Assembly (NCBI RefSeq): GCF_017355265.1
Contig: NZ_JADIJQ010000007.1
Span: 49,217 to 113,216 of the forward strand
DNA from: Tessaracoccus sp. SD287
Lineage (GTDB): Bacteria; Actinomycetota; Actinomycetes; Propionibacteriales; Propionibacteriaceae
DNA: 64,000 bases
Direction of reading: 5' to 3'
Part shown: positions 33,500-42,738 of the stretch, piece by piece
Layout: the number at the start of each line of letters is the position of its first letter
Position numbering within the stretch: position 1 is the stretch's first letter
Notes under the pieces: model-generated
The model's input: the letters and a program-made list of their open reading frames with translations, nothing else
Told to the model about the DNA's origin: nothing
Database searches by the model: none
Program-made: the position numbers and the translations under genes

Positions 33500-34939
33500 T
33501 CACTCGGTCACCTGCCCCGCCCGGTTCGCCGCCGCATCGCTGGCGGACTGGTCGGCGTAGACGGCGCTGACCCTGCGGTAGACAGGGCTGAAGAAGGCGG
33601 CGACCGCGGCCAGCACCATCAGCAGGCCCGCCACCAGGAAGACCAGGGCGATCCCGCGTCCGGTGCCCTCACCCAGGAGTGGACGGAGGGTGCGGACGCC
33701 GTCGGCTGAGCGTGACCACGGGATGATCCACAGCTGGGCGATGGGCGCGATCAGGAAGGCGGTCACTGGTGCGGCGGCCATCTCGACGGCGCCGGCAAAC
33801 CCGAAGACCCGGCCCTGGCGTTCCAGGGGCACCACCCGCTGGATGACGGTCTGTTCAGCTGCTTCGATCGCCGGCATCAGCACCATGTACAACCAGATCC
33901 CCAACATGTAGAGCCAGCCCCATTCCCGCACCGTGAACAACGCCCCCAGCAGACCCATGCCGATCACGCACAGCAGCATCGTCCGCAGCGGGTTGCGGCC
34001 CAGACCGAACTTGCCGATCAGTGCACCGCCGATCAGGAAGCCCGTGCCGGCCACCGCGAACAGTCCGCCCCACAGTTCGACGCTGAAGATCTCCAGGCCG
34101 TAGGGGTCCATCAGCGCGGCGTAGACACCGCCCACCAGATTGTTGAAGGTCGAGAACAGGATCAGTGCCATGAGACCCGGCACGGCGGAGACCGATCGCC
34201 AGGCACCGGCCAGGTCGAAGTGGCCCTGGGCGTCCGAGATCGCCGGTTCGACCTCTTCGGGCATGCCCAGGGTCAGCAGGTGGGCGAAGGACACCGCGGT
34301 CAGGCCGATCCCGATGACGATCGTCGTGCCCATTCCGAGTTGACCCACCGAGATGCCGGACAGGACGCTGGTCACCATGAAGGCCAGGCCCTGGACGACC
34401 CCCACCAGGCCGTTCGCCCGGGCTCGGTCGTCCGGGTCGATCAGGATCGTCACCGTCGTCGACAATGCGATGTTGCGCATGTTCTCGACGACGGCGCCGG
34501 CCAGGATGACCAGGCCGAACACCCAGACCCAGGGCCTGGTGAGATCGGTGATGGCCCCCGCGGGGGCGAGGAAGAACACCGCTCCTGCCAGCAGGAACAT
34601 GCCGAACGTGAAGATGCTGGCGACCCGCATCACGGCCAGCTTGCGGAACCGGTCGACCAGGGTGCCGAAGCTGATGGCGCTGACTGACAGCAGCAGCATG
34701 TAGCCGCCGCCCAGGACCCCCGTGGCGATCACGTTGCGCGTCTCGAGGTAGATCCAGAACACCAGTGCGAACCACAGGTAGCCCGTGGTGATGTTGGCCA
34801 GACCGGTGTTGACCAGGATGGCGCGAAAGGTGCGCTGGCGCTGCTCGGGCGGACGCCGGCTCGTGTCGATGGCGTCCGGATTCCTGATCCCACCGGCCGT
34901 GTGGACCAGTTCGGGTGTGGGGTGCTGCGCCTCAGTCAT
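33500..34939 (-). CDS. MFS transporter
   Basis: A 479-residue transporter with about 12 helices. The loop 2-3 signature is GTLVDRFRKLAVMRVAS, and the middle loop near residue 225 (EVEPAISDAQGHFD) separates the halves. VVPLERQGRVFGF is typical of efflux-type members. ATG 34939 has GAGGAG upstream. The gene stands alone. The substrate is not predictable. Confidence 0.88.
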   Translation of the reverse strand: MTEAQHPTPELVHTAGGIRNPDAIDTSRRPPEQRQRTFRAILVNTGLANITTGYLWFALVFWIYLETRNVIATGVLGGGYMLLLSVSAISFGTLVDRFRKLAVMRVASIFTFGMFLLAGAVFFLAPAGAITDLTRPWVWVFGLVILAGAVVENMRNIALSTTVTILIDPDDRARANGLVGVVQGLAFMVTSVLSGISVGQLGMGTTIVIGIGLTAVSFAHLLTLGMPEEVEPAISDAQGHFDLAGAWRSVSAVPGLMALILFSTFNNLVGGVYAALMDPYGLEIFSVELWGGLFAVAGTGFLIGGALIGKFGLGRNPLRTMLLCVIGMGLLGALFTVREWGWLYMLGIWLYMVLMPAIEAAEQTVIQRVVPLERQGRVFGFAGAVEMAAAPVTAFLIAPIAQLWIIPWSRSADGVRTLRPLLGEGTGRGIALVFLVAGLLMVLAAVAAFFSPVYRRVSAVYADQSASDAAANRAGQVTE

Positions 34940-35055
34940 CTCGAGCTCCTCGTCCCCCGATGGCCGCGCAGCAACAGTACGTGGGGTGTGCTCCCGGTCA
35001 CAATGGGATTTCTGCAGCTTTGTCTCGTCCAGTCGCCACCTGCGCCCAAAAATGA

Positions 35056-35087
35056 CGTCTGCCCCTGCTTCGAAGCGGGGGCAGACG
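35056..35087 (-). terminator. Rho-independent terminator after the YceI gene
   Basis: CGTCTGCCCCTGCTT and AAGCGGGGGCAGACG pair over 15 positions with one G-T wobble. On the minus strand the hairpin is followed by TCATTTTTGGG, the expected T-run. It ends the 35129-35896 transcript. Confidence 0.8.
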
Positions 35088-35128
35088 AGACGTTCAGGGG
35101 TGGCTGCGTCGGTGACGCAGCGTGGGGG

Positions 35129-35896
35129 TCAGCGCGAGGAGCCGCCGAACAGACCCTTGACCCAACCGACGAACCCGCCCTGGCGGGGGGTGTTGGCGCG
35201 GGCCGGGGCCTCGGAGCCGACGGGTGCGGTGGTCTCGGGCTGCACGGTCTCGGGCTGCACGGTCTCGGTCTGCACGGTCTCGGCCTCGACCGGGGTCTCG
35301 CCCTCCACGGCAGCGGCTTCAGCCTCGGCGGCCACCTCGGGGGCGGCAGCGTCGTCCGACTTGATGGCCGAGACCTCGAAGCTCAGGGTGATCTCGTCGG
35401 AGACCAGCACCCCACCGGTCTCCAGCGCCGCGTTCCAGGTCAGGCCGAAGTCCTTGCGGTTGACCTTGACGACGCCGGACAGGCCCACGCGCTGGTTGCC
35501 GAACGGGTCAACGGCGGCGCCCTCGAAGTCGAAGTCGATGGTGACCGGCTTGGTGACGTCCTTGATGGTCAGGTCGCCCGTGACGCGCAGGACGTCGGCG
35601 TCGGGGGACGTGACCTCGGTGGAGGTGAAGGTGATGGTCGGGTAGTTCTCGACGTCGAAGAAGTCGGCCGAGCGCAGGTGCGCGTCCCGGTCGGCGCTTC
35701 CGGTGGAGATCGAGGCCACCTGGGCGCTCAGCGAGATGGCGGCGTTGGCGAGGTTCGCGTCGGTGGACGCGGTGCCCTCGAACTCCTTGAACGAGCCGCG
35801 CACGCGGGTGACCATGGCGTGACGGGCCACGAAGCCGATCTCGGTGTGGGCGGGGTCGAGGACGTAGTTGCCGGACAGGTTGAGCAGGTCGTTCAT
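35129..35896 (-). CDS. YceI family protein with repeat-containing C-terminal tail
   Basis: A 255-residue protein. The YceI barrel covers residues about 8-180, including DPAHTEIGFVARHAMVTRVRG, DVENYPTITFTSTEV and NRKDFGLTWN. A Glu/Ala/Thr tail follows with tandem five-residue units TVQPE. It ends GFVGWVKGLFGGSSR, a short amphipathic helix that could contact the membrane. No signal peptide is present. ATG 35896 has AAGGAT upstream. A second YceI gene is at 28589. Confidence 0.9.
   Translation of the reverse strand: MNDLLNLSGNYVLDPAHTEIGFVARHAMVTRVRGSFKEFEGTASTDANLANAAISLSAQVASISTGSADRDAHLRSADFFDVENYPTITFTSTEVTSPDADVLRVTGDLTIKDVTKPVTIDFDFEGAAVDPFGNQRVGLSGVVKVNRKDFGLTWNAALETGGVLVSDEITLSFEVSAIKSDDAAAPEVAAEAEAAAVEGETPVEAETVQTETVQPETVQPETTAPVGSEAPARANTPRQGGFVGWVKGLFGGSSR
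35231..35275. repeat. 15-bp tandem repeat in the YceI tail
   Basis: Three units of 15 bp (35231, 35246, 35261) differ by one base and encode TVQPE/TVQTE; a partial fourth follows. In-frame unit length means copy number can change without a frameshift. Confidence 0.85.
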
Positions 35897-35946
35897 GGGA
35901 ATCCTTGGGTGACAGGGGCGAACCGCTGGGGCCACCCGCGAAGGTT

Positions 35947-35969
35947 GAATGCTTAACTAAATTTACGCC
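35947..35969 (-). promoter_or_regulatory. AT-rich promoter region of the YceI gene
   Basis: A short AT-rich stretch, with TTTAGTTAAGCATT on the minus strand, lies about 55 bp before the YceI start in otherwise GC-rich DNA. It could be a promoter or a MarR-like operator; no second half-site is convincing. Confidence 0.35.
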
Positions 35970-36069
35970 AGTGGGCGGGCTCTGTCAAGAATCGCGGGTA
36001 TCCGACGCACTCGCCCTCGGCCACGGCTCGGCGTAGCGTGGGACGCAGTCGTGTGCAAAGGAGCACCCC

Positions 36070-36492
36070 ATGTCGTTGACAGGCTGCATCTCCATCCAGT
36101 TCCCCGGCAACGCTGCCGAGGCATTCACCTTCTACCAGACCGTTTTCGGCGGAAACCTGCAGATCTCTCGCTACCAGGACTTCCCTCCCATGGACATGAC
36201 CGAGACGCCACCGGCCGAGGCCGTCGCGCATGCCGACCTGAGTGCCGAGGGGCTGCACATCGTGGGTGGCGACGCGGTCGGCGGGACTGTCGACCCGGCG
36301 GCCGGGCCCTACTCGATCATGCTGGTGCCGGACTCCCTGGAGGACGGTGAGGCGCTGATGGGCAAGCTCTCCGCCGGAGGCCAGGTCGTGCTGCCCCTGG
36401 AGGCAGCACCCTGGGGAGACCACTACGGGCAGGCCCGCGACCAGTTCGGCGTGCTCTGGGAGATCAACGTGCCGGGAGCCACCGAGGGCTGA
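36070..36492 (+). CDS. VOC family (PhnB-like) protein
   Basis: A 140-residue protein of the 3-demethylubiquinone/PhnB-like VOC group. SIQFPGNAAEAFTFYQTVFGG is the typical N-terminal phrase and RDQFGVLWEINVPG the C-terminal one. ATG 36070 has AAAGGAG upstream. The enzymatic activity is unknown. It converges on dnaB with a 16-bp gap. Confidence 0.87.
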   Translation: MSLTGCISIQFPGNAAEAFTFYQTVFGGNLQISRYQDFPPMDMTETPPAEAVAHADLSAEGLHIVGGDAVGGTVDPAAGPYSIMLVPDSLEDGEALMGKLSAGGQVVLPLEAAPWGDHYGQARDQFGVLWEINVPGATEG

Positions 36493-36515
36493 GTCGCGAC
36501 GGGCAGGCTCAGCCC
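36486..36515. terminator. Short inverted repeat between convergent genes
   Basis: GGGCTGAG (36486-36493) and CTCAGCCC (36508-36515) are perfect complements spanning the stop codons of the VOC gene and dnaB. There is no T-run, so a bidirectional terminator is only possible. Confidence 0.3.
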
Positions 36516-37843
36516 TGCATGTCGACGAACCGGGAGTAGTGCCCCTGGAATGCGGTCGTGATCGTCCCCGTGGGACCGTTGCGGTGCTTGGCCACGATCA
36601 GGTCGGCCTCTCCGGGGCGATTGTCCTTGTCGTAGACGTCCTCACGGTGCAGCAGCACCACCATGTCGGCGTCCTGCTCCAGTGAGCCCGACTCGCGCAG
36701 GTCCGACAGCATCGGCTTCTTGTCGCCACGCTGCTCGGGGCCACGGTTGAGCTGGCTGAGCGCGATCACGGGAAGTTCGAGTTCCTTGGCGAGCAGCTTG
36801 ATCTGGCGACTGAACTCCGAGACCTCGAGCTGGCGGCTCTCGACCTTCTTCCCGGAACTCATCAACTGCATGTAGTCGATGATCACCATCTTCAGGTCGT
36901 GGCGTTGCTTGAGGCGGCGTGCCTTGGCCCGAATCTCCATCATGGTCAGGTTGGGGGAGTCGTCGATGAACAGTGGCGACTCCGAAATCATGGGGGTCTT
37001 GTTGACCACCCGACGCCAGTCCTCGTCGTTCATCTTGCCGCCACGGATGGAGCCCAGGAACACCTGCGCCTCGGCGCTCAGCAGGCGCATCACGATCTCG
37101 GTGCGGCTCATCTCGAGGCTGAAGAAGACAGTGGCGAGCTTGCTCTTGATGGCCGCGGCGCGGGCGAAGTCGAGGGCCAGGGTCGACTTTCCCACGGCGG
37201 GACGCGCCGCAATGATGATCATCTGTCCGGCGTGCAGCCCATTGGTCAGTTCGTCGAGGTCGGCGAAACCGGTGGGAACCCCGGACATCACGCCCTTGCG
37301 ACCCTCAATGGCCTCGATCTCGTCGATGGTGGGTTCGATCAGTTCCGAAAGGGGCTGGTAGTCCTCGCTGGACTTGCCGTCAGCGACCTCGTAGACCGCC
37401 TGCTGGGCGGCATCGACGATGTCGGCGACATCACCCTGCCCCTGGTAGCCGAGTTGGGCCACCTTGATCGATGCCTCCACCAGCCGTCGCAGCACGGCCT
37501 TGTTGTGCACGATCTCGGCGTAGTAGCTGGCGTTCGCCGCGATGCTGATGCTGGCCAGCAGGTCGGCCAGGTAGACGTGCCCACCGACCCGGGCGATCTC
37601 GCCGCGCTTGCCCAACTCGTCGGCGACGGTGATCGGGTCGGCCGGCTCGCCGCGACCGTACAGGTCGATGATGGCGTCGAAGATCAGTTCGTGCGAGGGT
37701 CGGTAGAAGTCGCGGCCCTTCAGAACCTCGACCACGTTCGCGATGGCGTCCTTGCTCATCAGCATGGCGCCCAGAACGCTCTGCTCGGCGGCCAGGTCCT
37801 GTGGGGGAGTGCGATCCATGCCCTGATCGAAGCCGTCGCTCAC
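36509..37843 (-). CDS. dnaB: Replicative DNA helicase DnaB
   Basis: A 444-residue hexameric helicase that unwinds the fork and recruits primase. The N-terminal domain (about 10-110) begins PPQDLAAEQSVLGAMLMS. The RecA-like domain has Walker A ARPAVGKST, Walker B MVIIDYMQLM and the arginine-finger region SLEQDADMV. The start is GTG 37843. Length is normal and there is no intein. It diverges from csoR across a 564-bp gap that holds DnaA boxes. Confidence 0.97.
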   Translation of the reverse strand: MSDGFDQGMDRTPPQDLAAEQSVLGAMLMSKDAIANVVEVLKGRDFYRPSHELIFDAIIDLYGRGEPADPITVADELGKRGEIARVGGHVYLADLLASISIAANASYYAEIVHNKAVLRRLVEASIKVAQLGYQGQGDVADIVDAAQQAVYEVADGKSSEDYQPLSELIEPTIDEIEAIEGRKGVMSGVPTGFADLDELTNGLHAGQMIIIAARPAVGKSTLALDFARAAAIKSKLATVFFSLEMSRTEIVMRLLSAEAQVFLGSIRGGKMNDEDWRRVVNKTPMISESPLFIDDSPNLTMMEIRAKARRLKQRHDLKMVIIDYMQLMSSGKKVESRQLEVSEFSRQIKLLAKELELPVIALSQLNRGPEQRGDKKPMLSDLRESGSLEQDADMVVLLHREDVYDKDNRPGEADLIVAKHRNGPTGTITTAFQGHYSRFVDMQG

Positions 37844-38037
37844 GACATCGCCCTCCTCTGCCTGTCCAAGTTGGCGCCACCAGCGCCGTCGGCCACTCTA
37901 CGCGTCACCGGCCAGTGGTCCTGGCGCCGCTGTGTCTCGCGGGCCGGTGCACGGGTGCACGTGGTGCCGACCCGCCGGTGGGACCGGTGAACCGTACTGG
38001 TAGACAGACTACGGCGCAACCCCAGCACGCCCCAGAG

Positions 38038-38283
38038 TTGTCCACAGGCAGCCAGCGGACCTGTGGACAGGGGTGGAGCGGTGCGCGCGATGCTGTGGAC
38101 AACCCGAATTTCTCTGGGGACAAAGAATTCATCTGGACTCGCCAACCCGTGGTTGACTAGGGATTTCACGGCCCCGCAACTGATTGTGGAGAGTGTGGGT
38201 AGTTGACGACGTGTTCACGTTCTGATCACGTCCGCGAGCGCCGTGGCACGTGGGGTTGGCGCCGTGGGGCAGGGTTGTCCACA
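38038..38283. promoter_or_regulatory. DnaA-box cluster in the 564-bp dnaB-csoR intergenic region
   Basis: The gap 37844-38407 has no gene. It holds three exact actinobacterial DnaA boxes TTGTCCACA: 38038-38046 (+), 38094-38102 (-) and 38275-38283 (+). It also holds two one-mismatch boxes: 38062-38070 (CTGTCCACA, -) and 38115-38123 (TTGTCCCCA, -). No AT-rich unwinding element comparable to oriC is visible. It may regulate dnaB through DnaA or titrate DnaA. Confidence 0.6.
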
Positions 38284-38381
38284 GTTCGCCCCGGGGACCC
38301 GTCAGGTCGACGTGATCATGGACGGTCGCGGGGTCGGCTCGCGGAGTTTCGGCACATTGAGGAGTCCCCATGACCTGCTCG

Positions 38382-38398
38382 ATACCCTGTGGGGGTAT
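38382..38398 (+). promoter_or_regulatory. CsoR operator
   Basis: ATACCCTGTGGGGGTAT is an inverted ATACCC/GGGTAT repeat around a G-rich centre, the known CsoR box type. It lies 10 nt before the csoR start, so copper-free CsoR would block the operon. Confidence 0.8.
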
Positions 38399-38407
38399 GG
38401 TTGCTCC

Positions 38408-38737
38408 ATGACCGAATCACCGATTCAAGACCACCGACCCGATGAGCACGGTCATCACCATGGCTACATCAGTGCCAAGGACGACTACCTCAAGCGCCTG
38501 CGGCGTATCGAGGGTCAGAGCCGGGGTCTGCAGCGGATGGTCGAGCAGGACACCTACTGCATCGACATCCTGACCCAGGTCGCGGCCATGACGAACGCCC
38601 TGGAGGCCGTCGCCCTCGGGCTGCTCGAGGACCACCTGAGTCACTGCGTCCTGGATGCCGCGCGCCAGGGGGGCACCGAGGCGGACGAGAAGATCGCCGA
38701 AGCCATGGCTGCCATCCGACGCCTGGTCAAGTCCTGA
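38408..38737 (+). CDS. csoR: Copper-sensing repressor CsoR
   Basis: A 109-residue helical repressor. The Cu(I) ligands C51, H76 and C80 have exactly the C-x24-H-x3-C spacing of Mycobacterium CsoR. The His-rich HGHHHG near residue 14 may add metal affinity. ATG 38408 lies just after a CsoR box. It begins the csoR - copZ - copA operon. Confidence 0.95.
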   Translation: MTESPIQDHRPDEHGHHHGYISAKDDYLKRLRRIEGQSRGLQRMVEQDTYCIDILTQVAAMTNALEAVALGLLEDHLSHCVLDAARQGGTEADEKIAEAMAAIRRLVKS

Positions 38738-38780
38738 TGATCTTGACAGGCAGCAACCACCACCACCACAAGGAGACACC

Positions 38781-38993
38781 ATGATCAGCACCTACACCGT
38801 CACCGGCATGACCTGCGGCCACTGCGTCAGCGCCGTGACCGAAGAGGTTTCCGCCGTCGCCGGGGTCGACCAGGTCGATGTCCAGCTCGAAGGCGGCACC
38901 ATGTCGGTGACCTCTGCGGACGCCGTGGACTTCGACGCCATCAAGGCGGCCGTCGCCGAGGCCGGCGACCAGTACGTCGTCCAGCCCGCCTGA
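38781..38993 (+). CDS. copZ: Copper chaperone CopZ
   Basis: A 70-residue HMA domain. YTVTGMTCGHCVSAVTEEV carries the Cu(I)-binding C12 and C15. It delivers copper to CopA, encoded 47 bp downstream. ATG 38781 has AAGGAG upstream. It is shorter than the ORF that encloses it, which starts inside csoR. Confidence 0.94.
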   Translation: MISTYTVTGMTCGHCVSAVTEEVSAVAGVDQVDVQLEGGTMSVTSADAVDFDAIKAAVAEAGDQYVVQPA

Positions 38994-39040
38994 ACACCCG
39001 GTTCCGCCCCCCCGCCTAGGACCACCCCCAAGGACATCTG

Positions 39041-41299
39041 ATGAGCACCCCCAGCACGACCGCCCACCCCGCAGCGCCCGTTGACCGGCGGGAGTCGATC
39101 GAGCTCGACATCTCGGGCATGACCTGCGCCTCGTGCGCAGCACGCGTCGAGAAGAAGCTCAACAAGGTCGAGGGCGTGCAGGCCAGCGTCAACTACGCCA
39201 CGGAGAAGGCGCACGTGCTGGCGCCCGTGGCGGTCACCGTCGGTGACCTCATCGCGGTCGTCGAGAAGACCGGCTACGGGGCCTCCCTGCCGGAGCCCGA
39301 CGCCCGGCCCGTGGACCGTGCCGGTGCCCTGCGCACCCGCCTGGTCGTCGCGGCGGTGCTCACCGTGCCAGTCATGCTGGTCTCGATGCTCTCGTCCCTG
39401 CAGTTCACCGGCTGGCAGTACTTCGCCCTGGTGGCGTCGTTGCCGGTGTGGCTGTGGGCCGGGTGGGGGTTCCACAAGTCCACCGTGGTGAACCTGCGCC
39501 ACGGTGCCACCACGATGGACACGCTCATCACCCTGGGCACGACAGCCGCGATGGGTTGGTCGATCTATGCCCTGGGGTTCACCCACGCGGGTGACCTCGG
39601 CTTCACCCACCAGTTCAGTTTGCGACTCGACCGCTCCATGTCGGGTGCGAACGTCTACTTCGAGGCCGCCACGGCGATCATCACCTTCATCCTGCTGGGT
39701 CGCTACATCGAGGCCCGGTCACGCCGCGAGGCAGGGGCGGCTCTGCAGGCGCTGCTGAACATGGGCGCCAAGGAGGTCAACGTCCTGCGCGACGGCCCCG
39801 ACGGCCAGCACGAACAGCGCATTCCCATCGGCGAGTTGGCGGTGGGTGACGTCTTCGTGGTCAAGCCCGGCGAAAAGGTCGCCACCGACGGGGTCGTCCT
39901 GAGTGGCAACTCGGCCATCGACGCCGCCATGATCACCGGGGAGTCCGTGCCCGTGGAGGTCGGTCCCGAGGACAACGTCGTCGGGGCCACCATCAACACC
40001 TCGGGACGATTGAGCGTGCGGGCGACCGCCATCGGCAATGACACCCAGTTGGCCCACATCGCCAGGCTGGTCGAGCAGGCCCAGACGGGCAAGGCGGCCG
40101 TCCAACGGCTGGCCGACCGCATCTCGGGTGTCTTCGTGCCGATCGTGCTGGGGATCGCCCTGGTGACCCTCGTCGCCTGGCTGGTGGCCGGGTCCTCGCC
40201 CTCATTCGCGGTCACCGCGGCGGTCGCCGTCCTGATCATCGCCTGCCCCTGCGCGCTGGGCCTGGCCACGCCCACGGCGCTGCTGGCCGGCACTGGACGC
40301 GGCGCCGAACTCGGCATCGTCATCCGGGGGCCGGAGGTCCTCGAGCAGGCCCACTCCATTGACACGGTCGTGGTCGACAAGACCGGCACGCTCACCACCG
40401 GCAAGATGGCCGTCTCCCAGGTGACCCCGGCGACCGAGACCGGTGCCACCGTGGCACGGGTGCTGGGCATCGCCGCGGCGCTGGAATCACACTCGGAACA
40501 CCCCATTGGCCGCGCCATCGTCGAGGCGGGGGTGGCGATCGGTGAGGTCACCGACTTCGAGAACCTGCCCGGTTCGGGAATCCGGGGAGTGGTCGACGGC
40601 ACCACCTATGTCGTCGGCAACCGCAGCCTGGTCGAGCAGCAGGGCCACGGGCTGTGCCCGCAACTGGTCGCTGCCTCCAACCAGGCAGCCATGCAGGGCG
40701 CCACCCAGGTACTGGTGGCCGACCAGACCCACGTCCTGGGCCTGATCGCGGTGCAGGACACCCTCCGGGCCACCAGCGCCCGCGCCGTCGCGGAGCTGCG
40801 GGAGCTTGGACTGGAGCCGGTCATGCTCACCGGCGACAACGAGCACGCCGCCCGGGCGACGGCGGGACAGGTCGGCATCGAGCGCGTCCACGCCGACGTG
40901 CTGCCGAGCCACAAGCTGGACGTGGTGCGCGAACTGCAGGCCCAGGGGCGTCGGGTGGCCATGGTGGGTGACGGCGTCAACGACGCCGCGGCCCTCACCC
41001 AGGCTGATCTGGGCATGGCCATGGGCAGTGGCACCGATGCTGCCATCGCCGCCAGCGACATCACGCTGATCCAGGCTGACCTGCTGCTGGCCGCCGACGC
41101 CGTCCGCCTCTCGCGTGCGACCTTGCGCACCATCAAGACGAACCTGTTCTGGGCCTTCTTCTACAACGTCATCGCCATCCCGGTGGCGGCGCTCGGCTTC
41201 CTGAACCCCATGCTCGCCGCCGCGGCCATGGCCTTCAGCTCGGTGTTCGTCGTGGGCAACAGCCTGCGGCTGCGGGGCTTCACCCGCCGAACAAGCTGA
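39041..41299 (+). CDS. copA: Copper-exporting P-type ATPase CopA
   Basis: A 752-residue P1B-type ATPase in the inner membrane. One N-terminal HMA domain has MTCASC (C29, C32). The transmembrane metal site is CPC (C402-C404), D446 in DKTGT is phosphorylated, MTGD-type MLTGDN and GDGVNDAAAL form the hinge, and HP is in SEHPIGRA. ATG 39041 has AAGGA upstream. With copZ and csoR it forms a complete copper-efflux operon. Confidence 0.95.
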   Translation: MSTPSTTAHPAAPVDRRESIELDISGMTCASCAARVEKKLNKVEGVQASVNYATEKAHVLAPVAVTVGDLIAVVEKTGYGASLPEPDARPVDRAGALRTRLVVAAVLTVPVMLVSMLSSLQFTGWQYFALVASLPVWLWAGWGFHKSTVVNLRHGATTMDTLITLGTTAAMGWSIYALGFTHAGDLGFTHQFSLRLDRSMSGANVYFEAATAIITFILLGRYIEARSRREAGAALQALLNMGAKEVNVLRDGPDGQHEQRIPIGELAVGDVFVVKPGEKVATDGVVLSGNSAIDAAMITGESVPVEVGPEDNVVGATINTSGRLSVRATAIGNDTQLAHIARLVEQAQTGKAAVQRLADRISGVFVPIVLGIALVTLVAWLVAGSSPSFAVTAAVAVLIIACPCALGLATPTALLAGTGRGAELGIVIRGPEVLEQAHSIDTVVVDKTGTLTTGKMAVSQVTPATETGATVARVLGIAAALESHSEHPIGRAIVEAGVAIGEVTDFENLPGSGIRGVVDGTTYVVGNRSLVEQQGHGLCPQLVAASNQAAMQGATQVLVADQTHVLGLIAVQDTLRATSARAVAELRELGLEPVMLTGDNEHAARATAGQVGIERVHADVLPSHKLDVVRELQAQGRRVAMVGDGVNDAAALTQADLGMAMGSGTDAAIAASDITLIQADLLLAADAVRLSRATLRTIKTNLFWAFFYNVIAIPVAALGFLNPMLAAAAMAFSSVFVVGNSLRLRGFTRRTS

Positions 41300-41428
41300 A
41301 GATTTCTCAGTTTTGATTTGGGGATCTCTCAACAATCTCTTATTGTGGTAAGCGTTCGGCTTCGGCCGGGTCGTATCCAGACGAGCTCCGTCAACCCAGG
41401 TGCCCGTCATGTTGAGAGGTTCCATCAC

Positions 41429-42670
41429 GTGAAGAAGATCTCCAAGGGCACCGCGATCGCGTTGTCGAGTGTGCTGGCACTCGGTGTGATCGGTGGGGGC
41501 GGCGCAGCAGCGGCCGTCGCCATGGACAAGGACACCGTCACCATCACCACCGACGGCAGCACCCAGACCGTTGACACCCGTGCCAAGACCGTCGCCCAAC
41601 TGCTCGAGCAGCAGGGCATCACGCTGGCAGAGCACGACGTCATCCAGCCGCAGGTCGACACCCCCGTGGTCGACGGAGCGGCCGTCACCATCAAGATCGG
41701 CAAGCCGTTGACGCTGAACGTCGACGGCAAGACCATCACCAGGTGGACCACCGCCCTCACCCTGGACGAGGCGCTGGCGCAGCTTGACCTGGACGACGCC
41801 AAGAACCTGGTCTCGACCAACCGCTCGACCGCGCTCCAGCGCCAGGGTCTGCAGGTTGAGGTCGTCACCCCCAAGACGGTCACCATCACCACCGCGTCGG
41901 GCACCAAGACCGTGGAGGTGCCGGGCAATGCCACCGTCGGTGACGCGCTGAAGGCCGCTGGCCTGATCCTGGACAACCTCGACAAGGTCAGTGCCTCGCC
42001 GGCCAGCCCGGTAACCGCCGACCAGAAGATCACCTACCAGGACGTCGCCTACCGGCCGATCCTCGTGACCTCTGAGATCGCCTTCGACGAGAAGACCGTC
42101 GACAACGCCTCGCTGCCCAAGGGTGAGCGGAAGGTTGTCACCAAGGGCGTCAAGGGCCACAAGCAGACGGCCATCACCGAGGTCTACCTCGACGGCAAGC
42201 TCGTCTCGAACAATCACAAGACCGGCGAGAAGGTCACCGCGCAGCCGGTGACCCAGGTCGTCCACGTCGGCACCAAGCAGGCCGAGCCCGTCGACACCTC
42301 GTCGGAGACCAGCTCCACTCCGAAGACCACCACCCCGAAGACCACCACCCCGCCGCGCACCAACACCTCGGTGACGGCCAAGTCGGGTGGCTACTCGGGC
42401 AGTTGCGAGGCATCGAACTACTGGCAGGGTCAGGTAACCGCCACCGGTGAGCGGTTCAACCCGATGGGCATGACCGCCGCCCACAAGAGCATGCCGTTCG
42501 GCACCAAGCTCAAGGTCACCAACAAGGCCAACGGCAAGAGCGTCATCGTGACGATCAACGACCGTGGCCCCTACATTGGCGGTCGCTGCCTCGACCTGGC
42601 CAAGGGCGCGTTCCTGCAGATCGCCAGCGAGAACGCAGGCATCGCGCAGGTCAGCTACGTGCAGGTCTGA
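41429..42670 (+). CDS. RlpA-type cell-wall protein with Rpf-like DUF348 and G5 domains
   Basis: A 413-residue secreted protein. A signal sequence (residues 1-32) is followed by two DUF348 repeats (about 38-75 and 85-170), a further DUF348/G5 part (to about 290), a Thr/Pro linker, and a C-terminal RlpA double-psi barrel. The barrel shows ERFNPMGMTAAHKSMPFGT and INDRGPYIGGRCLDL. This is the resuscitation-promoting factor architecture with its lysozyme-like domain replaced by RlpA. The start is GTG 41429 with GAGAGG upstream. It probably cleaves or binds peptidoglycan glycans. A strong terminator follows. Confidence 0.88.
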   Translation: MKKISKGTAIALSSVLALGVIGGGGAAAAVAMDKDTVTITTDGSTQTVDTRAKTVAQLLEQQGITLAEHDVIQPQVDTPVVDGAAVTIKIGKPLTLNVDGKTITRWTTALTLDEALAQLDLDDAKNLVSTNRSTALQRQGLQVEVVTPKTVTITTASGTKTVEVPGNATVGDALKAAGLILDNLDKVSASPASPVTADQKITYQDVAYRPILVTSEIAFDEKTVDNASLPKGERKVVTKGVKGHKQTAITEVYLDGKLVSNNHKTGEKVTAQPVTQVVHVGTKQAEPVDTSSETSSTPKTTTPKTTTPPRTNTSVTAKSGGYSGSCEASNYWQGQVTATGERFNPMGMTAAHKSMPFGTKLKVTNKANGKSVIVTINDRGPYIGGRCLDLAKGAFLQIASENAGIAQVSYVQV

Positions 42671-42686
42671 ATCCCGTCCTACCGTG

Positions 42687-42723
42687 AACGCGGGCCCACT
42701 CCTTCGAGGAGTGGGCCCGCGTT
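42687..42723. terminator. Strong hairpin terminator, 17-bp perfect stem
   Basis: AACGCGGGCCCACTCCT and AGGAGTGGGCCCGCGTT are perfect complements around a TCG loop, followed by TTC on the plus strand. It ends the RlpA gene and probably also the convergent gene at 42739. Confidence 0.85.
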
Positions 42724-42738
42724 TTCATGGGTCAATGA

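Noticed and set aside
38038..38283. The DnaA-box cluster as oriC
   Set aside because: No dnaA or dnaN flanks it, boxes are too few and no AT-rich melting region is visible.
41300..41428. A c-di-AMP (ydaO-type) riboswitch before the RlpA-like gene
   Set aside because: Such elements often precede Rpf/RlpA genes, but only ACAAT/ATTGT and a few short stems are present; the conserved GGTGAA-type core is not found.
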